This document shows positions 1-7,800 of a stretch of 64,000 nt of DNA, one piece after another. A program made the position numbers and the translations under genes. The notes under the pieces were generated by a model. That model saw only the letters and a list, made by a program, of their open reading frames with translations. It did not search any database and was not told the DNA's origin. The DNA is from Rhizobium leguminosarum bv. viciae USDA 2370 (GTDB lineage Bacteria > Pseudomonadota > Alphaproteobacteria > Rhizobiales > Rhizobiaceae): the NCBI RefSeq assembly GCF_002008365.1, contig NZ_MRDL01000059.1:124001-188000 (forward strand), given 5' to 3'. How positions within the stretch are numbered: position 1 is the stretch's first letter; each line of letters starts with the position of its first letter.

Positions 1-468
1 GGCCGCAAGGTCTTCGCGTCCGCCGGCGCGCAGGATGTCGGCCTGTTTCAGGAGTTGGAGACGATCGACCTTCGCGACGACGAGGGTGCGGATGCGTTCG
101 AGACGGTTCTTTTGCTCTTCATCCCGCAACCGGCGACCGACTTCGTCGAGCACGACGGGCAGTCTTTCCTCAGCCCGGTTGAAGGGATCAAGAAAATCGG
201 TTCTGCCGGTCAACAGATAACCCCGCATCGCGGTCGCCGCTTCAGCGATCGAGGCATGGATCTCCTGAATGCCCGACTGGATCTCGAGCGTGACCCGCAC
301 CTGATCCTCGGCAATCCGGCTCTGCCGGTCGGCCACGAAGACCGAGGCGAGGGCTGCAAGCAGCAGCGCCAGCGGCACCGTGATGATGACGATACCCTTC
401 GCGCGAAGGGGAAGGTCGGCAAAGCGCCACGCCGTCAGGCGCCCCGTCGGGGTCATTGTCGCGGTCAT
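1..468 (-). CDS. CHASE3-domain sensor protein, probably histidine kinase (partial, N-terminal 156 residues)
   Basis: Read on the minus strand from the ATG at 468; the rest lies beyond the window. The visible part has a cytoplasmic stub, one hydrophobic segment at about residues 26-46, then a helical extracytoplasmic region with the phrase AMRGYLLTGRTDFLDPF, typical of CHASE3 sensor domains. The kinase core is not visible, so the histidine kinase assignment rests on the domain type and the operon. Its ATG overlaps the stop of the LuxR-type response regulator by four bases (ATGA), so the two are translationally coupled. It could instead end in a diguanylate cyclase or chemoreceptor module, but its place in a kinase-regulator operon favours a kinase. 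Confidence 0.75.
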   Translation of the reverse strand, partial: MTATMTPTGRLTAWRFADLPLRAKGIVIITVPLALLLAALASVFVADRQSRIAEDQVRVTLEIQSGIQEIHASIAEAATAMRGYLLTGRTDFLDPFNRAEERLPVVLDEVGRRLRDEEQKNRLERIRTLVVAKVDRLQLLKQADILRAGGREDLAA

Positions 469-1127
469 GGTTGCTGCTCTTTCGATGCTTCGACGAGCCC
501 GCCGCGGACGGCCATGACCGCGGCCTGCGTCCGGTCTCCGGCGCCCAGTTTGCCGATGATGCGCTCAACGTGGATCTTCACGGTACCGGGCGAGATCTTC
601 AGGGCCCTGGCGATCTCCTTGTTGGTCAGGCCCTCGGCCACCTTCGACAGGACTTCGCGCTCCCGGATCGTCAGGGTCTCCAAAGCGCTGCTGTTGGTCT
701 GCGGCTTGGTGGCGGCGCGGCGCAATAGTTTTGCGACGAGCGGACCGTCGAAGAAGGCATCACCCTGAAGGACCCGCCGGATCGTGCGGAGAATGTCTTC
801 CCGGCTGGCGTCCTTGAGCAGGTAGCCCGTAGCGCCGGCCTCGATCGCCGCTTCCAGGTAGTCGAGGCTGTCATGCATCGTGATGATCATGACGCGTGTT
901 CCCGGCGACACGCGCCGGATCTCCCTCGTCGCGGCGAGGCCGTCCAGGCGAGGCATGCGGATGTCGAGGAGAGCGAGATCCGGTTTGTGCAGCGTACAGG
1001 CCTCCACCGCTTCCACGCCGTCGCGCACGTCCCAGGCGACATGAAAATCGTCTTCACCGCCGATCATGGCGATAAGGCCTGCACGGGCGATGTCATGATC
1101 GTCGGCGACAAGGATCGATGCCGTCAT
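465..1127 (-). CDS. NarL/LuxR-family two-component response regulator
   Basis: 220 residues, the usual length for this family. The N-terminal receiver domain has the acidic pair D9-D10, the phospho-acceptor D55 in LLDIRMP, and the conserved lysine in the GYLLKDAS segment near residue 104. The C-terminal third is a LuxR-type helix-turn-helix (LTIREREVLSKVAEGLTNKEIARALKISPGTVKIHV). It should be phosphorylated by the DegS/NarX-type kinase encoded just upstream, with which it shares a four-base ATGA overlap (1124-1127), and it overlaps the CHASE3 gene the same way downstream. Target genes are unknown. Confidence 0.93.
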   Translation of the reverse strand: MTASILVADDHDIARAGLIAMIGGEDDFHVAWDVRDGVEAVEACTLHKPDLALLDIRMPRLDGLAATREIRRVSPGTRVMIITMHDSLDYLEAAIEAGATGYLLKDASREDILRTIRRVLQGDAFFDGPLVAKLLRRAATKPQTNSSALETLTIREREVLSKVAEGLTNKEIARALKISPGTVKIHVERIIGKLGAGDRTQAAVMAVRGGLVEASKEQQP

Positions 1128-2299
1128 TCTGATGTCGTCTCCTGCGAAATCGGAGCGGTGGCGCGCACATGTGTGCCCCCCGAAGACCCGACGCTGATCT
1201 CGATCCGGCCGCCGAGCAGCGCCAGCCGTTCACGCATGCCGACAATGCCTAGGCGCCCGCCCCGCATCTGGGGATGGCGCAGCTCGCTGATGCCTTTGCC
1301 ATCATCGATCACTTCGAGATGCGCTTCGCCCGCGCCATCCTCGAAGAGACGGACGACCAGGCGGCTCGCCTCGGCGTGCTTGATGACATTGGTGATCGCT
1401 TCCTGCGCGACACGATAGAAGATGATTCCCGTCGATGCCGGCCAGCGATCGGCGGCGGCATCGAGATCGGCGATCACCTCGAGATCATCGATCGCATCGA
1501 GACGCGTACGCAGGGCCGCGGCGACGCCGAGATCATCGAGCTCGGGCGGGCGAAGATCGGCGATGGCCGCCCTGAGATCGGCAACGGAATGGCGCGCGAG
1601 CGCGGCGAGCTGGTCGATTTCGGGTTTCAGGGCGTGCGCGTCGCCGATGCGGGCCGCAAGGTCCTGCAGCCGATAGCTTAGGCCTGCTACAAATTGCGCC
1701 GAGCCGTCGTGAAGATCGAGCGCCACCCGCTGCCGCTCCTGCTCCTGCGACTGGATCAGCTGCGCGACAAGGGCCGCGAGCTCACTGCGCTGCCGCTGGA
1801 GATCGCCGAGAAGCGCCTGATTTTCCGCCGCCTGCCGGTTAAGATTGTAGGCGTCGGCGAGCTGCCCCGCCACCACCTCCAATGTCTGCCGGTCGTCGGC
1901 ATCGATGGCGCGCGCTTTTGACGATCCGATGATCGTCAGGCAGAGATCGGAACCGGCTTGCGAGGCAAATAAGATGTTATCGCTTTCCGGGCTCGTTGAC
2001 TTACCCACCGACAGCTGCACGGGTACTTTTCCCTGGAACGACGGAAAAACGAGCCTGGCAAGCGATGCTCCCGCGAAGTCTGCAAGCCGGGACAGAGCAT
2101 CCAGGGCAGCCGTTTCGAATGCCGCGGCATCGAGCAGGTTCTGCACTTCGATGATGAAACGCAGACGAGCCGCCCGCGCTTCCGCGGCCCGGTAAAGAGC
2201 CCGCAGTTCTGCAACGTTTGGCGAGTGCGTTTGACTTGTATCGTGCTCCATGCCGAACAGGACTGCTCCGAAGATGAATGACGCCGGCACGATAGTCAT
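1124..2299 (-). CDS. Sensor histidine kinase, HisKA_3 (NarX/DegS/LiaS) type
   Basis: 391 residues from the longest start. The HisKA_3 dimerisation box is clear (RQRVALDLHDGSAQFVAGL, phospho-acceptor H197), followed by an N-box (YRVAQEAITNVIKHAEAS) and a glycine-rich ATP lid (DDGKGISE). The N-terminal part has no membrane span and reads like a soluble GAF-type sensor, residues about 45-155, followed by a coiled stretch to 185. An alternative start at M17 (2251) removes a hydrophobic but poorly conserved leader; neither start has a strong ribosome binding site. It is the first gene of the operon and partners the LuxR-type regulator downstream. Confidence 0.9.
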   Translation of the reverse strand: MTIVPASFIFGAVLFGMEHDTSQTHSPNVAELRALYRAAEARAARLRFIIEVQNLLDAAAFETAALDALSRLADFAGASLARLVFPSFQGKVPVQLSVGKSTSPESDNILFASQAGSDLCLTIIGSSKARAIDADDRQTLEVVAGQLADAYNLNRQAAENQALLGDLQRQRSELAALVAQLIQSQEQERQRVALDLHDGSAQFVAGLSYRLQDLAARIGDAHALKPEIDQLAALARHSVADLRAAIADLRPPELDDLGVAAALRTRLDAIDDLEVIADLDAAADRWPASTGIIFYRVAQEAITNVIKHAEASRLVVRLFEDGAGEAHLEVIDDGKGISELRHPQMRGGRLGIVGMRERLALLGGRIEISVGSSGGTHVRATAPISQETTSE

Positions 2300-2443
2300 T
2301 CCGGCGGGAATGTCATCTATGCCGTTCGGCAGATCGGATCGAAGCCACCCGGCAGATGAGGCGGCAGCACAGGATACTTAAATTGCTGGTCATGCGGTTG
2401 ACCGATGCGATGTCCGCCGGAACCGCCACATAGGAAAGTCAAA

Positions 2444-2902
2444 ATGCGTACCATCATTGCTGCCGCCCTCGTTCTCGGTTTCGTACAGGTCCAGTCGGCC
2501 GCGGCGGCTACCGAAATCGCAACCTGTGCGCCGACAAGCGAGCCGGAAATCGCCAAGCTCTTCGACCGCTGGAATACCTCGCTCGCGACGCTGAGCCCCC
2601 AGGAGGTCGCCAAGAACTACAGTGAGGACTCCGTGCTTCTCGCGACCTTGTCGGACAAACCTCGTCTGACGCAGACGGAGCGGATCGACTATTTCGAGCA
2701 TTTCCTGGCGAACGAGCCCAAAGGCCACATCGACAGCCGCGACATCCAGATCGGATGTAACTGGGCCGTCGACGTCGGCACTTACACCTTCAGCCTGAAG
2801 GACGGCTCGAAGGTTCCGGCCCGCTACACCTATACCTATGAGTTCAAGGACGGGAATTGGCTGATCACCTCGCACCACTCTTCGATGATGCCGGAGAAGT
2901 AA
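2444..2902 (+). CDS. Exported SgcJ/EcaC-like (SnoaL/NTF2-fold) protein
   Basis: 152 residues from the ATG at 2444, chosen because AGGAAAG lies just upstream; an earlier in-frame ATG at 2405 lacks one. Residues 1-22 form a signal peptide (hydrophobic core then AAAA), so the product is probably periplasmic. The mature part (EPEIAKLFDRWNTSLATLSPQEVAKNYSEDSVLL, later YEFKDGNWLITSHHSSMMP) matches the small cone-shaped NTF2-like fold of SgcJ/EcaC and DUF4440-type proteins. Two cysteines in the mature protein could form a disulphide. Function within this broad family cannot be given. It precedes a DUF3299 protein gene by about 210 bases. Confidence 0.75.
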   Translation: MRTIIAAALVLGFVQVQSAAAATEIATCAPTSEPEIAKLFDRWNTSLATLSPQEVAKNYSEDSVLLATLSDKPRLTQTERIDYFEHFLANEPKGHIDSRDIQIGCNWAVDVGTYTFSLKDGSKVPARYTYTYEFKDGNWLITSHHSSMMPEK

Positions 2903-3111
2903 GGCTTCATCGTTCTGTTGGTCCGTCAGGGAGACTCCGTGTTCACCCCGCGCGGGGTCTCCTGACTGCTGACGAAGCACGCCAACGTCTCTTTCGTCAT
3001 GCTCGGGCCTCTGCCGAGCGCGCCGGAAGCTTTGACGGCCGAACCGGATCGAGAGTAGCATCCTCACGGCAGCGGCAAGGTGGTCAAAGCGGCCGGCCCG
3101 GTGGAGATGCA

Positions 3112-3669
3112 ATGATGAAAGACAAACCTTTCCTCCTGACGTTCGCGGCGCTGGCAGTTGGTTCGGCATGGCCAATTTCTAACGCCTTCGCTGCCGCACA
3201 GCCTATCTTCTGGAGCGCTTTACGGCCGGCCGATCAGCCCAAAGCGACAGTGCCGCTGTCGGGCAAGGCGGTGAGCGGCCCACAGGGCGAAACACTCGCC
3301 TGGCATGGCGAGGAACATCCGATCGAATTGACGGGCTTCGTTCTGCCGATCGACCAGGACGGCGATCTTGTCTACGAATTCATGCTCGTGCCTTGGGCCG
3401 GAGCCTGCAGTCACATGCCGTCTCCTCCACCCAACCAACTGGTTCGTGTCGTTCCGGAAGAGCCATTGCACCTGGCAAGAATGTACGAGAGTGTCACCGT
3501 GACGGGTAACCTGCGACCCGGCCTGGATCAGGCGCAATTCTTCATGATCGACGGTGACCGCGTCCTCACCTACGGCTACAGCATAAGCCATGCCCAGGTA
3601 GCGACAGTAACGGCGACGACTGATCCCGATCTGCTGTCACTTTCGCCTTTCGGCATTCTGCCTCGCTAG
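3112..3669 (+). CDS. DUF3299-family exported protein
   Basis: 185 residues from the ATG at 3112 (a second ATG follows at once), preceded by GGTGGAGA. Residues 1-28 form a signal peptide. The mature part has the DUF3299 signature: a strand region ELTGFVLPIDQDGDLVYEFMLVPWAGACSHMPSPPPNQLVRV, where the conserved Cys and His could bind metal. From family knowledge these are periplasmic or envelope proteins, often near ABC exporters, with no established reaction. The reading frame is open far upstream (to 2857), but that part has no signal peptide and overlaps the previous gene, so it is excluded. A strong hairpin follows directly. Confidence 0.8.
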   Translation: MMKDKPFLLTFAALAVGSAWPISNAFAAAQPIFWSALRPADQPKATVPLSGKAVSGPQGETLAWHGEEHPIELTGFVLPIDQDGDLVYEFMLVPWAGACSHMPSPPPNQLVRVVPEEPLHLARMYESVTVTGNLRPGLDQAQFFMIDGDRVLTYGYSISHAQVATVTATTDPDLLSLSPFGILPR

Positions 3670-3672
3670 AAC

Positions 3673-3704
3673 AGGATGATTTTAGGCCTGTTCGGCCTAA
3701 AATC
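3673..3704 (+). terminator. Hairpin after the DUF3299 gene; part of a repeated intergenic motif
   Basis: GATTTTAGGCC at 3678-3688 pairs perfectly with GGCCTAAAATC at 3694-3704 around a TGTTC loop, eight bases after the stop codon. The left part AGGATGATTTTAGGCCTG (3673-3690) recurs exactly at 33320-33337 after the CBS gene, where the right arm is missing. It may act as a terminator without a clean T-run, but it is also a repeat-type sequence. Confidence 0.6.
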
Positions 3705-3758
3705 TAAATCCGTTCGAAGGCGCAGAGACGGCTTCTTGCATCACTCCCGCCAGTCGCG

Positions 3759-3780
3759 TGTATACAACGGCATATATACA
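3759..3780 (+). promoter_or_regulatory. Inverted repeat upstream of vapBC, candidate autoregulatory operator
   Basis: TGTATA and TATACA form perfect six-base arms around a ten-base spacer, about 20 bases before the antitoxin start codon and next to its GGAGGAG ribosome binding site. VapBC complexes usually repress their own promoter through such palindromes. Binding here is inferred from position and symmetry only. Confidence 0.5.
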
Positions 3781-3798
3781 AACTGCGGAGGAGTCCCT

Positions 3799-4059
3799 AT
3801 GCCGCAATAAGCGCGTGTCTTTCAATCCGGCAATTCGCAAGCCGTCCGGCTGCCGAAGGAATTCCGCTTCGACGTCGACCAGGTGGAGGTGACGCGGGAG
3901 GGCGATGCTGTGATCCTTCGGCCACGGGCCGATCGCGGCATGCGGTGGGCATCGTTGCATAGCGCCTTGGAGCGCGGCCTCAGCGACGATTTCATGGCGG
4001 AAGGGCGGGAGCAGCCGGAGGGGCAGGACAGGCCTGATCTTCAGGACCTGTTCAAGTGA
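3799..4059 (+). pseudogene. vapB: VapB-type antitoxin gene with an in-frame TAA at codon 4
   Basis: The frame starts ATG CCG CAA TAA at 3799, after a good ribosome binding site (GCGGAGGAG). After the stop the same frame stays open to the TGA at 4057-4059 and encodes an ordinary antitoxin: an AbrB/SpoVT swapped-hairpin DNA-binding half (ARVFQSGNSQAVRLPKEFRF) followed by a toxin-neutralising tail ending RPDLQDLFK. Its TGA overlaps the toxin GTG start. Codon 4 in relatives is often lysine, so AAA to TAA is the simplest explanation. No ATG, GTG or TTG lies in frame between the stop and the middle of the DNA-binding domain; the first GTGs are near 3883-3889. Loss of function, readthrough or start at a rare codon are all possible; a sequencing error is the mundane alternative. 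Confidence 0.8.
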
Positions 4060-4466
4060 TCACACATCTTATCGACACCAATGCGCTAATCGCCCTGATC
4101 GGCAGAAAATCCGAAATACTGCTGAAGCGCGTGATCGACAGCGACGAGAGATCGATCGGGCTGTCGACCGCGGTGATGCACGAGCTCTATCATGGCGCCT
4201 ATAAAAGCACGAAAACTTCCTACAATCTCGAAACCCTGCGCCTGTTCGTGGCGGATTTCTCAGTCGTCGGCTTCGAGCAGGAGGATGCGTTGGCCGCTGG
4301 GGAGATCCGTGCCGCATTGGCGGCAAAGGGAACGCCGATCGGCCCCTATGATGTTCTGATCGCCGCTCAGGCGAGGACCCGGGATCTGGTTCTCGTCACC
4401 AACAATGTCGGGGTATTCCGCCGCGTCGATGGTCTGCTTGTCGAGGACTGGACGGTCGGGCGATAG
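4056..4466 (+). CDS. vapC: VapC-type PIN-domain endoribonuclease toxin
   Basis: 136 residues from a GTG start that overlaps the antitoxin TGA. It is a complete PIN domain: the acidic residues D7 (HLIDTNALI), E43 (MHELYHGA) and D99 (GPYDVLIAAQA) are in place, followed by the usual VTNN segment. VapC toxins are Mg-dependent RNases that cleave tRNA or rRNA and are held inactive by VapB. Nothing suggests the toxin is damaged, which matters because the antitoxin frame is interrupted. Expression normally depends on coupling to vapB translation; a stop at vapB codon 4 should also reduce coupled translation of vapC. Confidence 0.92.
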   Translation: MITHLIDTNALIALIGRKSEILLKRVIDSDERSIGLSTAVMHELYHGAYKSTKTSYNLETLRLFVADFSVVGFEQEDALAAGEIRAALAAKGTPIGPYDVLIAAQARTRDLVLVTNNVGVFRRVDGLLVEDWTVGR

Positions 4467-4489
4467 ATCCCGCCTCCGATGAAAAAATG

Positions 4490-4517
4490 CCCGGGCGCAG
4501 CCGAAACTGCGCCCGGG
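4490..4517 (-). terminator. Intrinsic terminator of katG
   Basis: CCCGGGCGCAG (4490-4500) pairs perfectly with CTGCGCCCGGG (4507-4517) around CCGAAA. Read on the minus strand the stem is followed by GCATTTTTTC, a proper U-run, so it fits termination of katG; it lies between the convergent vapC and katG ends. Confidence 0.85.
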
Positions 4518-4531
4518 TAAAATGCTGCCGA

Positions 4532-6718
4532 TCAGACGAGGTCGAAGCGGTCGGCGTTCATGACCTTGTTCCAGGCGGCGACGAAGTCCTTGACGAACTT
4601 CCCCTTGGCGTCGGCCTGGCCGTAGACTTCGGCGAAGGCGCGAAGCTGCGAGTGCGAGCCGAAGATCAGGTCAACGCGGGTGCCGGTCCACTTGGCAGCG
4701 CCGGTCTTGCGGTCGCGGCCTTCATAGACGCCTTCCTTGCCGGCGACAGGAACCCACTGCGTGCCCATGTCGAGCAGGTTGACGAAGAAGTCGTTCGTCA
4801 GCGTCTCGGGACGCGAGGTGAAGACGCCGTGCTCGGGGGCGCCGGCCTTCAGCACGCGCAGGCCGCCGACGAGGGCGGTCATTTCAGGTCCGGTCAGCGT
4901 CAGCAACTGGGCGCGGTCGACGAGCGCTTCTTCCGGCTTCATGAACTGATGGCGCTTGCCGTTCACGTAATTGCGGAAGCCGTCGATACGCGGCTCGAGC
5001 GCTGCGAAGGAATGCGCGTCGGTCTGGGCTTCGGAAGCATCCATGCGGCCCGGCGTGAAGGGCACGCTGACGGCGTTGCCGCCGGCCGCTGCCGCCTTCT
5101 CGACACCGGCAGCACCGGCGAGAACGATCAGGTCGGCCAGCGAGATCTTCTTGGCCCCGGTCTGGGCGGCGTTGAAGTCCTTCTGGATGCCTTCGAGAAC
5201 GCCGAGCACCTTGGCGAGCTGGGCGGGCTGATTGGCGTCCCAGTCCTTCTGCGGGGCAAGACGGACGCGCGCGCCATTGGCGCCGCCGCGCTTGTCGGAG
5301 CCGCGGAAGGTCGAGGCCGACGCCCAGGCGGTCGAGACCAGTTCCTGCACGGTAAGGCCGGTGGCGAGAACCTTTTCCTTCAGTTCGGCAATGTCCTTGT
5401 CGTCGACGAGCGGATGGTCGACGGCCGGGATCACATCCTGCCAGATCAGGTCTTCGGCCGGAACTTCCGGGCCGAGATAGCGCACCTTCGGTCCCATGTC
5501 GCGGTGGGTCAGCTTGAACCAGGCGCGGGCGAAAGCGTCGGCGAACTCGCCGGGATTTTCGAGGAAGTGGCGCGAGATCTTCTCGTAGGTCGGATCGAAA
5601 CGCAGCGCGAGATCGCTCGTCAGCATGGTCGGCAGGTGCCTCTTCGAGGCGTCGTAGGCATCCGGAATGGAGGCTTCGGCATTTTTGGCCTGCCACTGCT
5701 TCGCGCCGGCCGGGCTCGTCGTCAGTTCCCATTCGAAGGCGAAGAGGTTTTCGAAGAAGTAGTTGCTCCACTTGGTCGGTGTCTGCGACCAGGTGACTTC
5801 GAGGCCGGCGGTGATGGCATCCTTGCCGACGCCGGTGCCGAACGAGCTCTTCCAGCCGAGACCCTGGTCCTCGATTGCGCCGCCTTCCGGCTCGGCGCCG
5901 ATCAGGGACGGGTCGCCGGCGCCATGCGTCTTGCCGAAGGTGTGGCCGCCGCCGATCAGCGCCACGGTCTCTTCGTCGTTCATCGCCATGCGAGCGAAGG
6001 TTTCGCGGATGTCGCGGGCGGAAGCCAGCGGATCGGAATTGCCGTTCGGGCCTTCGGGGTTGACATAGATGAGGCCCATCTGCACGGCGCCGAGCGGCTC
6101 TGCCAGCTCGCGTTCGCCGCTGTAGCGCTCATCGCCCAGCCAGGTTCCCTCAGGGCCCCAGAACAGTTCCTCAGGCTCCCAGACGTCGGCGCGGCCGCCG
6201 GCGAAACCAAAGGTCTTGAAGCCCATGGATTCGAGCGCGACGTTGCCGGTGAGGATCAGAAGGTCAGCCCAGGAGATGCGGTTGCCGTATTTCTGCTTGA
6301 TCGGCCAGAGCAGGCGGCGGGCCTTGTCGAGGTTGGCATTGTCAGGCCAGCTGTTGAGCGGCGCGAAACGCTGCTGGCCCTGGCCGGCGCCGCCGCGACC
6401 GTCGGTGATGCGGTAGGTGCCGGCGCTGTGCCAGGCCATGCGGATGAACAGGCCGCCGTAATGACCGAAATCGGCCGGCCACCAATCCTGTGAATCCGTC
6501 ATCAGCGCGTGAAGATCCTTCTTCAGGCCGTCGAGATCGAGCTTTTTGAACTCCTCGGCATAGTCGAAGGCTTGCCCGAGCGGGTCGGCGCGGCCGGAAT
6601 TGTGGTGAAGAATCTGCACATTCAGCTGGTCCGGCCACCAGTCGCGATTCGATCGGCTGCGAGGCGTATTGCCGTGGGCAACAGGACATTTGCCTGCGCT
6701 GTCAGTGGGATTGTCCAT
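4532..6718 (-). CDS. katG: Catalase-peroxidase KatG
   Basis: 728 residues from the ATG at 6718, preceded by AAGGAGACGATC; a longer frame to 6805 lacks a ribosome binding site. It decomposes hydrogen peroxide by catalase and peroxidase activity with one haem b. Distal residues R93, W96 and H97 lie in RMAWHSAGTYR; Y218 (GLIYVNPEGP) and M244 (FARMAM) complete the Trp-Tyr-Met adduct needed for catalase activity; proximal ligand H259 lies in GGGHTFGKTHG. The second, non-haem half is complete and the length is normal. It is divergent from oxyR, the expected peroxide-responsive activator, across a 146-base gap, and ends at a strong terminator. Confidence 0.98.
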   Translation of the reverse strand: MDNPTDSAGKCPVAHGNTPRSRSNRDWWPDQLNVQILHHNSGRADPLGQAFDYAEEFKKLDLDGLKKDLHALMTDSQDWWPADFGHYGGLFIRMAWHSAGTYRITDGRGGAGQGQQRFAPLNSWPDNANLDKARRLLWPIKQKYGNRISWADLLILTGNVALESMGFKTFGFAGGRADVWEPEELFWGPEGTWLGDERYSGERELAEPLGAVQMGLIYVNPEGPNGNSDPLASARDIRETFARMAMNDEETVALIGGGHTFGKTHGAGDPSLIGAEPEGGAIEDQGLGWKSSFGTGVGKDAITAGLEVTWSQTPTKWSNYFFENLFAFEWELTTSPAGAKQWQAKNAEASIPDAYDASKRHLPTMLTSDLALRFDPTYEKISRHFLENPGEFADAFARAWFKLTHRDMGPKVRYLGPEVPAEDLIWQDVIPAVDHPLVDDKDIAELKEKVLATGLTVQELVSTAWASASTFRGSDKRGGANGARVRLAPQKDWDANQPAQLAKVLGVLEGIQKDFNAAQTGAKKISLADLIVLAGAAGVEKAAAAGGNAVSVPFTPGRMDASEAQTDAHSFAALEPRIDGFRNYVNGKRHQFMKPEEALVDRAQLLTLTGPEMTALVGGLRVLKAGAPEHGVFTSRPETLTNDFFVNLLDMGTQWVPVAGKEGVYEGRDRKTGAAKWTGTRVDLIFGSHSQLRAFAEVYGQADAKGKFVKDFVAAWNKVMNADRFDLV

Positions 6719-6864
6719 GATCGTCTCCTTCGTTGCTTGATCTGTCTGCGCGTAAAAAAGATGAGCCGAGCTTACGCCCCACTCTCCCCTTGTGGCAGTC
6801 TTCATATCGGAAGCGCGTCATAATTTTAAGTTGGATTTACTGATCGTTGCGATAAGCTGAGGTT

Positions 6865-7779
6865 ATGAAGAACCTTACCCTGAAACAGCTACGTTATTTT
6901 GAAGCCCTGGCCAGAGATGGCCGCTTCCGACGCGCTGCCGACGCCTGTGCGATCTCCCAGCCGGCATTGTCAATGCAAATCAAAGAACTTGAGCAAGAGT
7001 TGGGCGGTGAGCTTTTCGAGCGTAATGCGCGTGAGGTGAAGCTGACCGCCTTCGGTCAGACCGTGGCTCTCAGGATCCGCGATATACTGCGTGGCGTGGA
7101 TGAGTTGGCGGAGCTGGCGCGGACCTCGCGCGATCCCTTCCTGACGCGGCTGCGCATCGGCATCATCCCAACGATTGCACCCTATCTGTTGCCAGCGATC
7201 ATCAACGATCTGAACAGGAGCTTTGCCGGTATCCAGATCGAGGTGCGTGAGACGCAGACGTCGAAGCTGGTTCAGGAGTTGGCGCAAGGCCAGCTGGACA
7301 CTGCAATCGTTGCTTTGCCCGTGTCCGAACCCTCCTTGACCGAGCACGAGCTCTTCAAGGAAGAGTTCGTGCTGGTCCGGCGGCCCGAAGACGAGGGCAA
7401 GCCGGTGCCCGAACGCGAGGCGCTGCGCGAAATGCGGTTGCTGCTGCTTGAGGAAGGCCATTGCTTTCGCGATCAGGCCTTGTCGTTCTGCAAGATAGGG
7501 CCGGCCCGCCCCCGGGAAGTCATGGAAGGCAGCTCTTTATCCACTCTGGTTCAGATGGTCAGCGCCGGTATTGGCATCACCCTGATTCCGGAGATGGCTG
7601 TTCCTCTCGAAACGCGCTCGGCGCATGTTTCGATTTCGCGCTTCCAGTCTCCGCAGCCGTCGCGAACGATCGGAATGATTTGGCGCCATTCGACGCCCAT
7701 GGCCAAACAGCTCGTGCAGGTTTCAGAGGCGGTTCGCCGATCAGCCGACAGCATGCGCGAACAGTATGTCGCGCGGTGA
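6865..7779 (+). CDS. oxyR: LysR-family peroxide sensor OxyR
   Basis: 304 residues, typical of LysR regulators: an N-terminal winged helix (LTLKQLRYFEALARDGRFRRAADACAISQPALSMQIKELE) and a periplasmic-binding-protein-like effector domain. C200 and C209 in LLEEGHCFRDQALSFC match the peroxide-sensing disulphide pair of OxyR in position and context. It is transcribed away from katG, the usual OxyR target. The start is supported by TGAGGTT. No confident OxyR tetramer site could be picked out by eye in the 6719-6864 gap, though it is the natural place for one. Confidence 0.95.
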   Translation: MKNLTLKQLRYFEALARDGRFRRAADACAISQPALSMQIKELEQELGGELFERNAREVKLTAFGQTVALRIRDILRGVDELAELARTSRDPFLTRLRIGIIPTIAPYLLPAIINDLNRSFAGIQIEVRETQTSKLVQELAQGQLDTAIVALPVSEPSLTEHELFKEEFVLVRRPEDEGKPVPEREALREMRLLLLEEGHCFRDQALSFCKIGPARPREVMEGSSLSTLVQMVSAGIGITLIPEMAVPLETRSAHVSISRFQSPQPSRTIGMIWRHSTPMAKQLVQVSEAVRRSADSMREQYVAR

Positions 7780-7800
7780 TGGACCTGGTATCGCCTCGTC

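Noticed and set aside
4487..6493. 668-residue open frame on the plus strand inside katG
   Set aside because: It is the antisense shadow of katG; the katG product is fully recognisable with all catalytic residues, and this frame has no domain or ribosome binding site.
6719..6864. OxyR binding site between katG and oxyR
   Set aside because: Expected here from biology, but no four-part ATAG/CTAT-type site stood out by eye, so it is not listed as a feature.
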